Source: Chitinimonas koreensis
Lineage (GTDB): Bacteria; Pseudomonadota; Gammaproteobacteria; Burkholderiales; Chitinimonadaceae
Assembly: GCF_014353015.1 (NCBI RefSeq)
Contig: NZ_CP060704.1
Span: 2,939,001 to 3,003,000, forward strand
Length of the DNA stretch: 64,000 bases
Direction: 5' to 3'
Below, one piece after another: positions 1 through 8,114 of this stretch (its first letter is position 1; every line of letters begins with the position of its first letter). The notes beneath the pieces are model-generated. The model was not told where the DNA came from, made no database searches, and saw only the letters and a program-made list of their open reading frames with translations. The translations under genes and the position numbers were made by a program.

Positions 1-774
1 CGAGTGCACTTCGTCGAGGTCGCCCAGGACGCGCTGGTCAGCATGGAGGGCGAGCGGCTGCGCAATGGCCTGCTGGCCGCCGTGTCGCACGATCTGCGCA
101 CCCCGCTGACCGCCCTGGTCGGCCTGGCCGATACGCTGACGCACAGCCCGCTGGCCGAACCAGTGCGGCAGGAACTGGTCGCCGCCATCCGCGACAAGGC
201 GCAGGGCATGGCCGAACTGGTCGGCAAGCTGCTCGACATGGCCCGCCTGCAATCCGGCGCGGTCGAGTTGCGGCGCGACTGGCAGTCGCTCGAGGAAGTG
301 CTCGGCTCGGCCCGCCGCCAGCTCGATGCCGCGCTGGCCGAGCACAAGGTGACCAGCCGCCTGCCGGCCGACCTGCCGCTGTGCGAGTTCGACGCCGTGC
401 TGATCGAGCGGGTGCTGGTCAACCTGCTCGACAATGCCGCCAAATACACCCCGCCGGGCAGCGAGATCGTCGTCTCCGCCGCGCATCGCGGCAACCTGAT
501 GCGCGTCACCGTCGACGACGACGGCCCCGGCTTGCCGCCGGGGCGCGAGGAAGCGCTGTTCGGCAAGTTCGAGCGCGGCGACAGCGAATCGGCGCTGCCC
601 GGCGTAGGCCTTGGGCTGGCGATCAGCCGCGCCATCGTCGAAGCCCACGGCGGCAAGCTGCATGCCGAGAACCGCCCCGACGGCGGCGCCCGCTTCGTCT
701 TCACCCTGCCCATGGGCACGCCGCCGACCCTGGCGGAGACCGAACAGCCCACCGAGCCGGAACCGACCCCATGA
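1..774 (+). CDS. kdpD: Sensor histidine kinase KdpD, C-terminal part (5' end outside window)
   Basis: This is the kinase core of a membrane sensor that phosphorylates KdpE in response to potassium limitation. The frame is open to the left edge, so the N-terminal Usp and membrane domains lie upstream. Visible are the H-box SHDLRTPLTAL (phospho-acceptor His about 29 codons in), the N-box NLLDNAAKYTPPG, the G1 box DDDGPGLP and the G2 box GVGLGLAIS. The stop overlaps the start of kdpE (ATGA), so the two are translationally coupled. The KdpD assignment rests on the H-box context and the following KdpE-like regulator. Confidence 0.9.
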   Translation, partial: RVHFVEVAQDALVSMEGERLRNGLLAAVSHDLRTPLTALVGLADTLTHSPLAEPVRQELVAAIRDKAQGMAELVGKLLDMARLQSGAVELRRDWQSLEEVLGSARRQLDAALAEHKVTSRLPADLPLCEFDAVLIERVLVNLLDNAAKYTPPGSEIVVSAAHRGNLMRVTVDDDGPGLPPGREEALFGKFERGDSESALPGVGLGLAISRAIVEAHGGKLHAENRPDGGARFVFTLPMGTPPTLAETEQPTEPEPTP

Positions 775-1464
775 AACCGAACCGTATCCTGATCGTCGAG
801 GACGATCCCCATATCCGTCGCTTCGTGCGCACCGCACTGGAAGCCGAGGACTTCACCGTATTCGAAGCCGACAACGTCGGCCGCGCGCTGATCGAGGCCG
901 GCAGCCGGCAGCCCGAGCTGTTCATCGTCGACCTGGGCCTGCCCGACCGCGACGGCCGCGAGCTGGTGACCGAGCTGCGCGCCTGGTCGTCGGCGCCGGT
1001 GATCATCCTGTCGGCGCGCGACCGCGAGGAAGACAAGGTCGCCGCGCTCGACGCCGGCGCCGACGACTACCTGGTCAAGCCGTTCGGCGTGCCCGAGCTG
1101 CTGGCCCGGGTGCGGGCCCAATTGCGGCGCAGCGCCGTCAACGGCGGCCAGGATCCGAGCGCGCAGGTCCGCTTCGGCGAGGTCTGGGTCGATCTCGCCG
1201 CCCGCGAGGTGAAGCGCGGCGTCGAAGCGGTCCATCTGACGCCGATCGAATACCGCCTGCTGGCCGCACTGATCAAGGGCCACGGCCGGGTGATGACCCA
1301 CCACCAGCTGCTGATGGCGGTCTGGGGCCGAACGCCGCCGGCCGCGACCACTACCTGCGCATCTACATGGGCAATCTGCGCCAGAAGCTCGAAGCCGACC
1401 CGGCCCAGCCGCAGCACCTGCTGACCGAGCTGGGGTGGGCTACCGGCTGGTCGGCCTGGCCTGA
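771..1464 (+). CDS. kdpE: Response regulator KdpE, reading frame broken by two single-base deletions
   Basis: OmpR/PhoB-type regulator of the kdp potassium-uptake operon. The receiver domain holds the acidic pocket DD (residues 11-12), phospho-acceptor Asp54 and Lys in YLVKPFG. The winged helix follows from about residue 130 (HLTPIEYRLLAAL). The frame breaks at about 1325-1335 (VWG to PNAAGRDHYLRIYMGNLRQKLE) and again at about 1432 (ELG to VGYRLVGLA). Restoring one base in the CC run and one in the GGGG run gives a full-length KdpE ending at 1464. Everything between the breaks is well conserved, so sequencing error is more likely than decay. The kdpFABC genes are not in the window downstream. 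Confidence 0.85.
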
Positions 1465-1777
1465 GGACCGGTTCACGGTCCTGCCCCCCGCCGTATCGAG
1501 CGAAACGCCGGGACGGGATGGCGCGCGACGAGACGACGCAACGGCCGGCCTACCGGCCGTTTCGCATGGCGGCCAGCGCACCGGCGGTCTTGACGGATTC
1601 TTGACGCGGCGCCGACGCCTCTTTGCACGGTCTTTACGTCGAGTTCCGTACGCTGTGTCCATGGCCGGTGCGGATACCGCCGATCCGGTGCCGCGGCCCG
1701 GCCCGCATGCGATGGCACGGGCGTGCCGATCGATGCGAACCATCCGAGGACTTCCTAGACATGCAGACCCTTGCCGA
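1465..1777. other. Intergenic region between kdpE and the first EIIA-like gene
   Basis: About 310 bp with no convincing gene. It contains two TTGACG hexamers near 1590-1606, followed by a CTTTACG segment near 1631 that resembles a CTTTACG segment upstream of the second EIIA-like gene near 3839. A promoter for the EIIA/kinase module is plausible here, but I cannot define its -10 element. Confidence 0.3.
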
Positions 1778-2218
1778 ATGTGTCCGACCGAGGACATCCT
1801 GCTCGACATCGACATCCAGAACCGCGCCCAACTGTTCGACCGGACGGCGCAGCACATCAGGGCGCGCCACGGCCTGGATGGCCACGTCCCCGACCGCGTC
1901 GCCGAGCGGCTGACCGAACGCGAAAAACTCGGTTCCACCGCCCTCGGCCAGGGCGTCGCCATTCCCCACGCCCGCATTCCCGACCTGCAGCACCCCGTCG
2001 CAGTCTTCATCCGCACCGCGCAACCCATCCCCTTCGACGCCCCCGACGGCAAGCCCGTCGGCCTGTTATTCACTCTTCTGGTCCCCGAACACGCGACGCA
2101 GGAGCACCTGCAACTGCTGGCCGACGCCGCGCGCCTGTTCTGCGAGCGCAGCTGCCGCGAGCAATTGCGGGCGGCCCCCACGCCGCTGGATATCCGCCGC
2201 GTCCTGCTGGACGCCTGA
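1778..2218 (+). CDS. PTS EIIA(Ntr)-like protein, copy 1
   Basis: PTS EIIA type-2 domain of the PtsN family, about 146 residues. The phosphorylatable His lies in GQGVAIPHARIPDL (His64 from this start), followed by FDAPDG and LLFTLLVPE, so it looks competent for phosphotransfer. It has no fused EIIB or EIIC, which suggests a regulatory rather than transport role. The in-frame ATG at 1778 has no ribosome site. ATG 1761 has GAGGA eleven bases upstream, but its frame needs one extra base near 1776 to join, giving MQTLAE-x-CPTED like copy 2 (MDALARICPAED). The true start is therefore probably 1761 with a one-base deletion. An ArgB-like gene follows after 30 bp. Confidence 0.85.
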   Translation: MCPTEDILLDIDIQNRAQLFDRTAQHIRARHGLDGHVPDRVAERLTEREKLGSTALGQGVAIPHARIPDLQHPVAVFIRTAQPIPFDAPDGKPVGLLFTLLVPEHATQEHLQLLADAARLFCERSCREQLRAAPTPLDIRRVLLDA

Positions 2219-2248
2219 ACTACCCGCCCCATTCGACCGGAGAATCCC

Positions 2249-3166
2249 ATGTCCATGCCTCAACCCGCCCAGCGCGCCCAATCGCTGACCGACTCCCTTC
2301 CTTACGTCCGCTCGCTGCACGGCCACACCGTGGTGATCGTCTGCGGCGGACGCAGCAGTTTCGACCCGCAGGCGCGGCAGGCGCTGGCGCAGGACGTCGC
2401 GATGCTGGCGCTGCTGGGGGCTCGGCCGGTGCTGGTGCATGGCGGCATGCCCGACATCAAGCTCATGCAGCCGGGCCGGCCGGGCGACGGGCAGGAGCCG
2501 CTGCGCCAGGTCACCCGCGCCGCCCTGACCGAAATCAACTTCGAACTGGTGCGCCTGCTCGACCAGCAGGGCGTCAAGGCGGTCGGCACTTCCGGCCGCG
2601 ATGCGCACGCCGTGACGGCCGGCGCCGTACGCCAGATCGGCCGGATGGCCGAGGCCACCTCCCTGGACCCGAGCCTACTCGCCCTATTGCAGGCCAACGG
2701 CCTGGTGCCGGTGCTGATGCCGCTGGCGCCCGATGCCGACGGCTACGACCAGCCGCTGGCGCCGGAGCAGCTGGGCAGCCTGCTGGCGCAGCGGCTGTCC
2801 GCAGCCAAGCTGGTGCTGATCGGCGACGACCGGATCCGCCTGCAGCAGGAAGGGATCGAGGCCGGCATCACCGGCCGGCCGGCGCTGGAAGAATGGTTGC
2901 GGATGCATGAACGGAGCGAGGCGGCCGACATGGTCCGGGCCGCGCTCGGCGCGATCGACCACGGCGTGGCCGCGGTCCATCTGGTCGGCGCGATGCAGCC
3001 CGGCGAACTGCTGACCGAGCTGCTGACCGAAGAAGGCCACGGCACCGTGCTGTGCCGCCGCACCGGGCCGCAGGTGCTGGCCGACAGCGGCCGCTACTTC
3101 CAAGACTGCGACAGCGTGATCCGGCCCGACTTCACCGCCACCCGCAAATGCGTGGTGCGCTTCTGA
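2249..3166 (+). CDS. Degenerate acetylglutamate-kinase-like protein (amino acid kinase fold), copy 1
   Basis: 305 residues with the overall plan of ArgB and of the kinase domain of ArgA. There is an N-terminal helix (SLPYVRSLHG), a beta strand VVIVCGG where enzymes have VVIKYGG, then PVLVHGGMPDI, EINFELVRLL, KAVGTSGRD, GLVPVLMPLAPDADG, and a C-terminal MVRAALGAIDHGVAAVHLV followed by LLTELLTEEGHGTVL. The phosphate-binding Lys in strand 1 is missing, the NADxxAG segment is replaced by PEQLGSL, and the late catalytic Lys position reads Arg. Kinase activity is therefore doubtful and a ligand-sensing role is more likely. GGAGA lies five bases before the ATG. It follows EIIA copy 1 and has a paralog at 4450. 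Confidence 0.75.
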   Translation: MSMPQPAQRAQSLTDSLPYVRSLHGHTVVIVCGGRSSFDPQARQALAQDVAMLALLGARPVLVHGGMPDIKLMQPGRPGDGQEPLRQVTRAALTEINFELVRLLDQQGVKAVGTSGRDAHAVTAGAVRQIGRMAEATSLDPSLLALLQANGLVPVLMPLAPDADGYDQPLAPEQLGSLLAQRLSAAKLVLIGDDRIRLQQEGIEAGITGRPALEEWLRMHERSEAADMVRAALGAIDHGVAAVHLVGAMQPGELLTELLTEEGHGTVLCRRTGPQVLADSGRYFQDCDSVIRPDFTATRKCVVRF

Positions 3167-3257
3167 TCCGTTCCGCGCCGGGCCACCGGCGCTGCGGAAC
3201 CTGGCCGATGCGGATCGGCCGCAGCGGGGCCGCGGAGCGGGCGGCTCCGGCTAGCCG

Positions 3258-3629
3258 CTAACGGCGTACGAGCTTGATCACGCGCGAAATCTGGCCCGTC
3301 GTGAAACCGCTGCCCTTGACGTAGGGCTGGCAGTCGGCGGGTGCGGTCAGCGAGTCCGCAGGCGCGTAATGGCCGACGTAGCGCCAGCGGTCGATTTCCC
3401 TGCGGATGAAGACCGGAATGGGATCGGTCTGCTTGGCGAGCACCCTGCCGGCGGCGCGGGCGGCACCGCCGCCATTGCAGAGCACCACGTCCGGCGCCTG
3501 CGGATTGAGATCCGGCCGCAGGCAGGCCGCGACCACCTTGCCCTTGTGCATGGGCAGGAAAGCCTGCTTGTTGCCGCCGCATTGAATATGGATATCTTCC
3601 CGCGTGTAATCCTTGCCGAGTTCGAACAT
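3258..3629 (-). CDS. Small conserved protein, possibly an SRA-like (ScoMcrA-type) modified-base reader
   Basis: 123 residues. The start at 3629 is set by GGAG seven bases upstream; a longer frame to 3725 has no such site. Recognisable stretches are LGKDYTREDIHIQCGG near the N-terminus, VVAACLRPDLNPQAPDVVLC, IPVFIRREIDRWRYVGHY and a basic C-terminal tail (SRVIKLVRR). The pattern of an opening LGK-YTR-DI, NP-AP and IPVF-R-x-WxYVGxY resembles the SRA-like domain of ScoMcrA-type proteins, which read modified cytosines. That assignment is from memory of the pattern and tentative. No nuclease domain is attached. It lies opposite to the flanking EIIA/kinase genes and divergent from EIIA copy 2. Confidence 0.65.
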   Translation of the reverse strand: MFELGKDYTREDIHIQCGGNKQAFLPMHKGKVVAACLRPDLNPQAPDVVLCNGGGAARAAGRVLAKQTDPIPVFIRREIDRWRYVGHYAPADSLTAPADCQPYVKGSGFTTGQISRVIKLVRR

Positions 3630-3955
3630 AACATCTCCAGGTGAATGCGCAATGCGCGAATCGCAAAGCACCGGCGAGCATAATAAGCACGTCGTAAACA
3701 CGGGATAAAATCCGGGCCGTTCCATATAGGAATGGCGTATAGATTATTGACGACCTCCGTCCTGCCTGGCCCGCAGGCATCCATCACTTCGCTGCAATTT
3801 ATGCGATCCATATTTTTCGGGCCGCACTATTTACGCGATCTTTACGGCATCCGGCCTACGCTTCGATCGCGGCGAAAAACCGGTCCCATTCGACCGGTCG
3901 CCTCCCGACAAATGGGAGGACGCTCGCACCCATACCGAATCGACAGGGTTGAACG
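3630..3955. other. Divergent intergenic region upstream of the second EIIA-like gene
   Basis: About 325 bp between diverging genes and noticeably richer in A+T than its surroundings, as expected for promoters. It holds the block CCCATTCGACCGG near 3887, which also occurs at about 2228 between EIIA copy 1 and kinase copy 1. A CTTTACG segment near 3839 is shared with the region upstream of copy 1. The block CCCATT...AATGGGA around 3887-3916 forms an imperfect inverted repeat. No gene is seen. Confidence 0.4.
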
Positions 3956-4423
3956 ATGGATGCGCTGGCCCGAATCTGCCCGGCTGAAGATATTCTTCTA
4001 CAAATCGAATTGCGCGATCGTCCGCAGCTGTTCGAATATGCGGCTCGGCACCTGCAGCGACGCTACGGCCTTTCGGCCGGCCATATCGCGCAGCGGCTGG
4101 CCGAGCGGGAAAGGCTCGGCTCCACCAGCCCGGGACAAGGCTTCGCGATTCCCCATGCGCGCCTGCCCGGCCTGTCGGTGCCCCTCGGCCTGTTCATCCG
4201 CCCCAACCATCCCATCGCCTTCGATGCCCCCGACGGCGAGCCGGCCGGAGAAATCCTGATCCTGCTGGTTCCCGAGCATGCTCACCGGGATCACCTGCGC
4301 CTGCTGGCCGATGCCGTCCGGCTGCTGTGCGACCGTACCTTCCGCAGCGCTCTGCGTGCCGCAGCCACGGCCGAGGAGATCCGCCTGCTACTGCTCGACG
4401 GCCCCGGCCGCGGCGCCGCATGA
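3956..4423 (+). CDS. PTS EIIA(Ntr)-like protein, copy 2
   Basis: 155 residues and clearly paralogous to the gene at 1778. Shared segments include CPxEDILL, AERERLGST, the active-site motif GQGFAIPHARL (His67) and PIAFDAPDGEPAGEILILLVPEH. It is a free-standing EIIA type-2 domain with an intact phospho-acceptor His. Its stop overlaps a possible start of the second ArgB-like gene (ATGA at 4420-4423), so the pair is translationally coupled. In E. coli dephosphorylated EIIA(Ntr) binds KdpD, so the position near kdpDE is suggestive. That link is inference for this organism. Confidence 0.88.
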   Translation: MDALARICPAEDILLQIELRDRPQLFEYAARHLQRRYGLSAGHIAQRLAERERLGSTSPGQGFAIPHARLPGLSVPLGLFIRPNHPIAFDAPDGEPAGEILILLVPEHAHRDHLRLLADAVRLLCDRTFRSALRAAATAEEIRLLLLDGPGRGAA

Positions 4424-4449
4424 AGCCGGCGCCGTTGCAAGGACCGAGC

Positions 4450-5328
4450 ATGCCGGCCGACCTCCCCCGCCGCCTGGAACGACTGCACGGCCTCGGCCTG
4501 CCGGCGGGCGCGCTGCCTTTCCTGCAGGTGCTGCAGCGCAAGGCGATCGTGATCGTCGACGCCGTGGCGCCGGGCGAGGCAGCCGGCGCCCGGCAGGCCT
4601 TCGCCCGGGACGTCGCGCTGCTCGCCCTGGCGGGTGCCCGGCCGGTGGTGGTCCATGGCGGCCCGCTGCCCTTCCCCGCCGACGCCCGCCTGCCCGGCTG
4701 CCTCGCCACGAACGACATGCGCGCCATGTTGGCCGGGATCAACCGGGAACTGGTGCAATTGATCGGCCGCTACGGTCCCAGGGCGATGAGCCTGAGCGGG
4801 CAGGAGGCGGACAAGCTCGCGCACGCGCCGCCTGCCGGCGAAGAACCGGACGGCCTGCTCGGCGCATGCCTGGATCGCGGCATGCTGCCCGTGCTGATGC
4901 CGCTGGCGACCGACACGGCGGGCAAGTGCCGGCTGGTGTCGCCCCTGCAGCTGGGCAGCCAGTTGGCGCGGCGTCTCCCGGCCGAAGCCATGGTCGTGAT
5001 GGGCGATCCAGCCGCAGTGAGCGAACTGGCCAGGCTGACCGGAGCGGACGGCCGGGAAGCGCTGGAACGCTGGTTGGCCCACCATCCCCGCGCCGCGGCG
5101 GCAGGCCTGGCCCGGGCGCTGCTCGGCGCGCTGGGTCGCGGTGTGCAGACGGTATTGCTGATCGATGCGGCGAGGCCCGATGCGCTGATCGCCGAACTCC
5201 TGGCCGAGGAAAGCACCGGTGCTGTCTTCTGCCGTCGCAGCGCCGCCCAACTGCTGGCCGCCAGCGCCGCCTACCTGCTGGAAGGCGGCACGCCGCGGGA
5301 CAGGCGAAAACCGGCCGCGCATCCCTGA
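4450..5328 (+). CDS. Degenerate acetylglutamate-kinase-like protein (amino acid kinase fold), copy 2
   Basis: About 292 residues from ATG 4450, which has AAGGA at good spacing; ATG 4420, overlapping the EIIA stop, would add ten residues. ArgB-like landmarks are PVVVHGG, GINRELVQLIGRYGPRAMSLSGQEADKL, GMLPVLMPLATDTAG, ALLGALGRGVQTVLLIDAARPDALIAELLAEESTGAVF. Strand 1 reads AIVIVDAV, so both the catalytic Lys and the GG loop are gone, and the nucleotide and substrate Asn/Asp positions are not conserved. It is more degenerate than copy 1. Most likely a non-catalytic paralog; its ligand is unknown. A GNAT gene follows ten bases later. Confidence 0.75.
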   Translation: MPADLPRRLERLHGLGLPAGALPFLQVLQRKAIVIVDAVAPGEAAGARQAFARDVALLALAGARPVVVHGGPLPFPADARLPGCLATNDMRAMLAGINRELVQLIGRYGPRAMSLSGQEADKLAHAPPAGEEPDGLLGACLDRGMLPVLMPLATDTAGKCRLVSPLQLGSQLARRLPAEAMVVMGDPAAVSELARLTGADGREALERWLAHHPRAAAAGLARALLGALGRGVQTVLLIDAARPDALIAELLAEESTGAVFCRRSAAQLLAASAAYLLEGGTPRDRRKPAAHP

Positions 5329-5337
5329 AGTCCCGCC

Positions 5338-5952
5338 ATGCAAACCGATCGAAGCGCGAAACCCATCTTCCTGTTGCACCCATGGCGGCCCGGCGATGCC
5401 GTGGAGGCGCTGACCGAGCTGCTGCACGACGCCTTCGCCCCTTTGCAGGACCTGGGCCTGGATTGCGCGAGCGGGCGGCAGACCGTCGCCGCCACCACGG
5501 CCCGGCTGCGGCGCGGACAAGGCTTCGCCGCGACGCTGGACGGCGAGCTGATCGGTTCGCTCACGGTCTATCGACCGCAGCACGACAGCGAGTGCCGGAC
5601 CTATCGCAGGCCGGGCACGGCGAGCGTTCACCAGTTCGCCGTGCGTCCCGACTGGCAGGGCCACGGCGTGGGCCGGTCGTTGCTGAGCGTCGCCGAAGGC
5701 TGGGCGGCGGCGCAAGGCTATGACCAGCTGGCGCTCGACACGCCGGCCCCGGCCGGCCACCTGCTCGACTACTACCGGCGACTTGGCTTCACCTTGCAGG
5801 AAGAACTGCGGTTCAGCGGCCGCGCCTACCCCAGCGCCGTGCTCGGCAAGCCATTGAGCGGCCGGGATTGCGAACAGGGCCGCCGATGCGGCACGGCGGG
5901 AATGGAAGCGGTGGCCGGCCAGTTTACGCTCGCCCTGGCGACACGCCGCTAG
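5338..5952 (+). CDS. GNAT-family N-acetyltransferase
   Basis: 204 residues. The acetyl-CoA binding core is clear: VHQFAVRPDWQGHGVGRSLLSVAEGWAAAQG, where QGHGVG is the pyrophosphate loop, followed by LDYYRRLGF. An N-terminal extension of about 90 residues precedes the core. It starts ten bases after the second ArgB-like gene and is probably the last gene of that operon. ArgA joins an amino-acid-kinase-fold domain to a GNAT domain, so an adjacent pseudokinase and GNAT could form a split ArgA-like pair. The substrate cannot be read from the sequence. Confidence 0.85.
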   Translation: MQTDRSAKPIFLLHPWRPGDAVEALTELLHDAFAPLQDLGLDCASGRQTVAATTARLRRGQGFAATLDGELIGSLTVYRPQHDSECRTYRRPGTASVHQFAVRPDWQGHGVGRSLLSVAEGWAAAQGYDQLALDTPAPAGHLLDYYRRLGFTLQEELRFSGRAYPSAVLGKPLSGRDCEQGRRCGTAGMEAVAGQFTLALATRR

Positions 5953-5959
5953 CAGGACT

Positions 5960-6865
5960 TCAGCGCGAATCCGCGCCCGCGACATGCGCCTGCAGGCCTT
6001 CCACCAGCGCGTCGAAGGCCGCCTTGCAGCGCGGGCTGTTGCGCAGGTCCTCGTGCATGGTGACCCAGGTCTCCAGCCGGAGGGCGAACTGCCCGCCCAG
6101 CACGCGCACCAGCGGCGCCCCGGGCCGGCCGGCCAGCGCCGTCTGGCAGATGCCGATGCCGCAGCCGGCGCGGATCAGCGCCAGCTGGGCCAGGTCGCTG
6201 TCGCAACGCAACGCAAAGGATTCGCGGCCCCAGACCGGCAGCAGCTTGCGGGCAGCGCGCAGGAAAGGCGTCTCCTGGTCGAAGCCGATCAGCGCATGGC
6301 CAGCCAGTTCGTCCAGCGAGGCCGGCGTGCCGTACTGGCGCAGATAGTCGGCATGCGCATGCAGGCCCAGCTCCACTTCGCCGACCCGGCGGGCGATCAG
6401 TTGCGCCTGCCTGGGCGCGGTCATGCGCACCGCGATGTCGGCCTCGCGCTGCAGCAGGTCCTGCACCCGGTTGGTCGGCACCAGCTCGACCCGCAGCTGC
6501 GGATGCGCTTGCCGCAACTGCGCCAGCATCGGCGGCAGCACCTCGATGCCGATCACCTCGCTGGCCGAGATCCGCACGACGCCGCTGACGCCCTGGCCCC
6601 GGCTGGCGGCCGCGCGCGCCAGCGCCGCGGCGGTGCTGTGCATGGTCTGGGCGTAGCCGCGCAGCGCCAGCGCAGCCTCGGTCGGCAGCAGGCCGGTCTG
6701 CGAGCGGGTGAACAGCGGCTGGCCGAATGCCGCCTCGAGCGCGCCGACATGGCGCCCCACCGTGGGCTGGGTGATGCCGAGCGCACGCGCGGCGCCGGAC
6801 AGCGACCCCTCGGTCAGCACCGCCAGGAAGGTGCGGTAGAGCTCCCAGCCGATTTCGTTTTCCAT
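5960..6865 (-). CDS. LysR-family transcriptional regulator
   Basis: 301 residues. The N-terminal winged helix-turn-helix (FLAVLTEGSLSGAARALGITQPTVGRHVGALEAAFGQPLFTR) lies at about residues 11-55 and is followed by the LysR substrate-binding domain. It is divergent from the epimerase-like gene at 6962, with a 96-bp A+T-richer intergenic region, the usual arrangement for a LysR regulator and its target. The start is the first ATG upstream of the helix-turn-helix. Confidence 0.92.
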   Translation of the reverse strand: MENEIGWELYRTFLAVLTEGSLSGAARALGITQPTVGRHVGALEAAFGQPLFTRSQTGLLPTEAALALRGYAQTMHSTAAALARAAASRGQGVSGVVRISASEVIGIEVLPPMLAQLRQAHPQLRVELVPTNRVQDLLQREADIAVRMTAPRQAQLIARRVGEVELGLHAHADYLRQYGTPASLDELAGHALIGFDQETPFLRAARKLLPVWGRESFALRCDSDLAQLALIRAGCGIGICQTALAGRPGAPLVRVLGGQFALRLETWVTMHEDLRNSPRCKAAFDALVEGLQAHVAGADSR

Positions 6866-6961
6866 ACGAAAATGTATAGCTGATCGATCATTCTCGGCAA
6901 TTTCTTTACACCCGGCCCGTCGTCAGAATGCCTCCATCCCAACCGACGACGGAGCACGAAC

Positions 6962-7950
6962 ATGACCACCCAAACCACCCCGATCGGCAAGGCCCTGGTC
7001 CTCGGCGCCAGCGGCGGCATCGGCGGCGAAGTCGCCCGCCAGCTGCGCGATGCCGGCTGGCAGGTGCAGGCGCTGCAACGCGGCCTGGCCGAGCCCGCCA
7101 TGCAGCGCGACGGCATCACCTGGCTGCGCGGCGATGCGATGGTGCGCGACGACGTGCAGCGGGCGGCGCGCGGCTGCAGCGTGATCGTCCATGCGGTCAA
7201 CCCGCCCGGCTACCGCCGCTGGGCCGAGCTGGTGCTGCCGATGATCGACAACACCATCGCCGCCGCCCTCGCCGAGCGCGCCACCATCGTGCTGCCGGGC
7301 ACGGTCTACAACTACGGCCCGACGCCTTCCCGCTGCTGCGCGAAGACGACCCGCAACGGCCGGTCACGCGCAAGGGCGCGATCCGGGTCGAGCTCGAACG
7401 CCGGCTGGAAGCCGCCGCCGGCCAGGGCGCGCGGGTGATCGTGGTGCGGGCCGGCGACTTCTTCGGCCCGCAGGTCGGCAACAGCTGGTTCGCCCAGGGC
7501 CTGGTCAAGCCGGGCCAGCCGGTGCGCACCGTGCGGATGCCCGGCGACCGCGGCGTCGGCCACCAGTGGTCCTACCTGCCCGACGTGGCCCGCACCATGG
7601 TCGCGCTGCTGGCCCGCCGCAGCACGCTCGCGCCGTTCGCCGCCTTCCACATGGCCGGCCACTGGGATGCAGACGGCAAGCGGATGGCGGAATCCATCCG
7701 CCGGGTGGTCGAGCGCCGCGGCGGCCGGGCCAGGCTCGCGGCCTTCCCGTGGTGGATGGTCCGGCTCGCCTCGCCCTTCGTCGCCACGCTGCGCGAGCTG
7801 CTGGAGATGCGCTACCTGTGGCGCCAGCCGGTGCGGATGGACGGCGGCAAGCTGGCCGCGGTGCTGGGCGAGGAACCGCACACGCCGCTCGATCAGGCGG
7901 TCGAAGCGACCCTGGCCGGCCTCGGTTGCCTGCCCGGACAGGCAGCCTGA
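6962..7950 (+). CDS. NAD(P)-dependent epimerase/dehydratase-like protein, single-base frameshift
   Basis: Extended short-chain dehydrogenase fold. The Rossmann motif is VLGASGGIGGEVARQL at about residues 12-27; VIVHAVNPPGYRRW and LPGTVYNYGPDAFPLLRED follow, then VVRAGDFFGPQVGNSWF and a C-terminal part ending LGCLPGQAA. The frame breaks at about 7318-7322, inside YNYGPDAF, where a GGCCCG stretch lacks one base. Both halves are well conserved, about 329 residues in total. It is divergent from the LysR gene at 5960, its likely regulator. Substrate unknown. Confidence 0.85.
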
Positions 7951-8114
7951 AAGCCGGCCGTCCGGCACCGCCCGATTGACGCGAACGTCAGCGCCGGCGC
8001 GCCGCGGCGCCCTGCCCCGCCGGGCCGGCGCCGCGGCGCGCTGTGATAGACTCGTCGACCTTCATCCGATCGTCCGGCCCCGCGGCCGGCGTGTTCCAGG
8101 CGAGAGGTCGCACC

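Noticed and set aside
3258..3725. A longer start at 3725 for the SRA-like protein
   Set aside because: The added 32 residues lack family features and ribosome site; GGAG before 3629 is clear.
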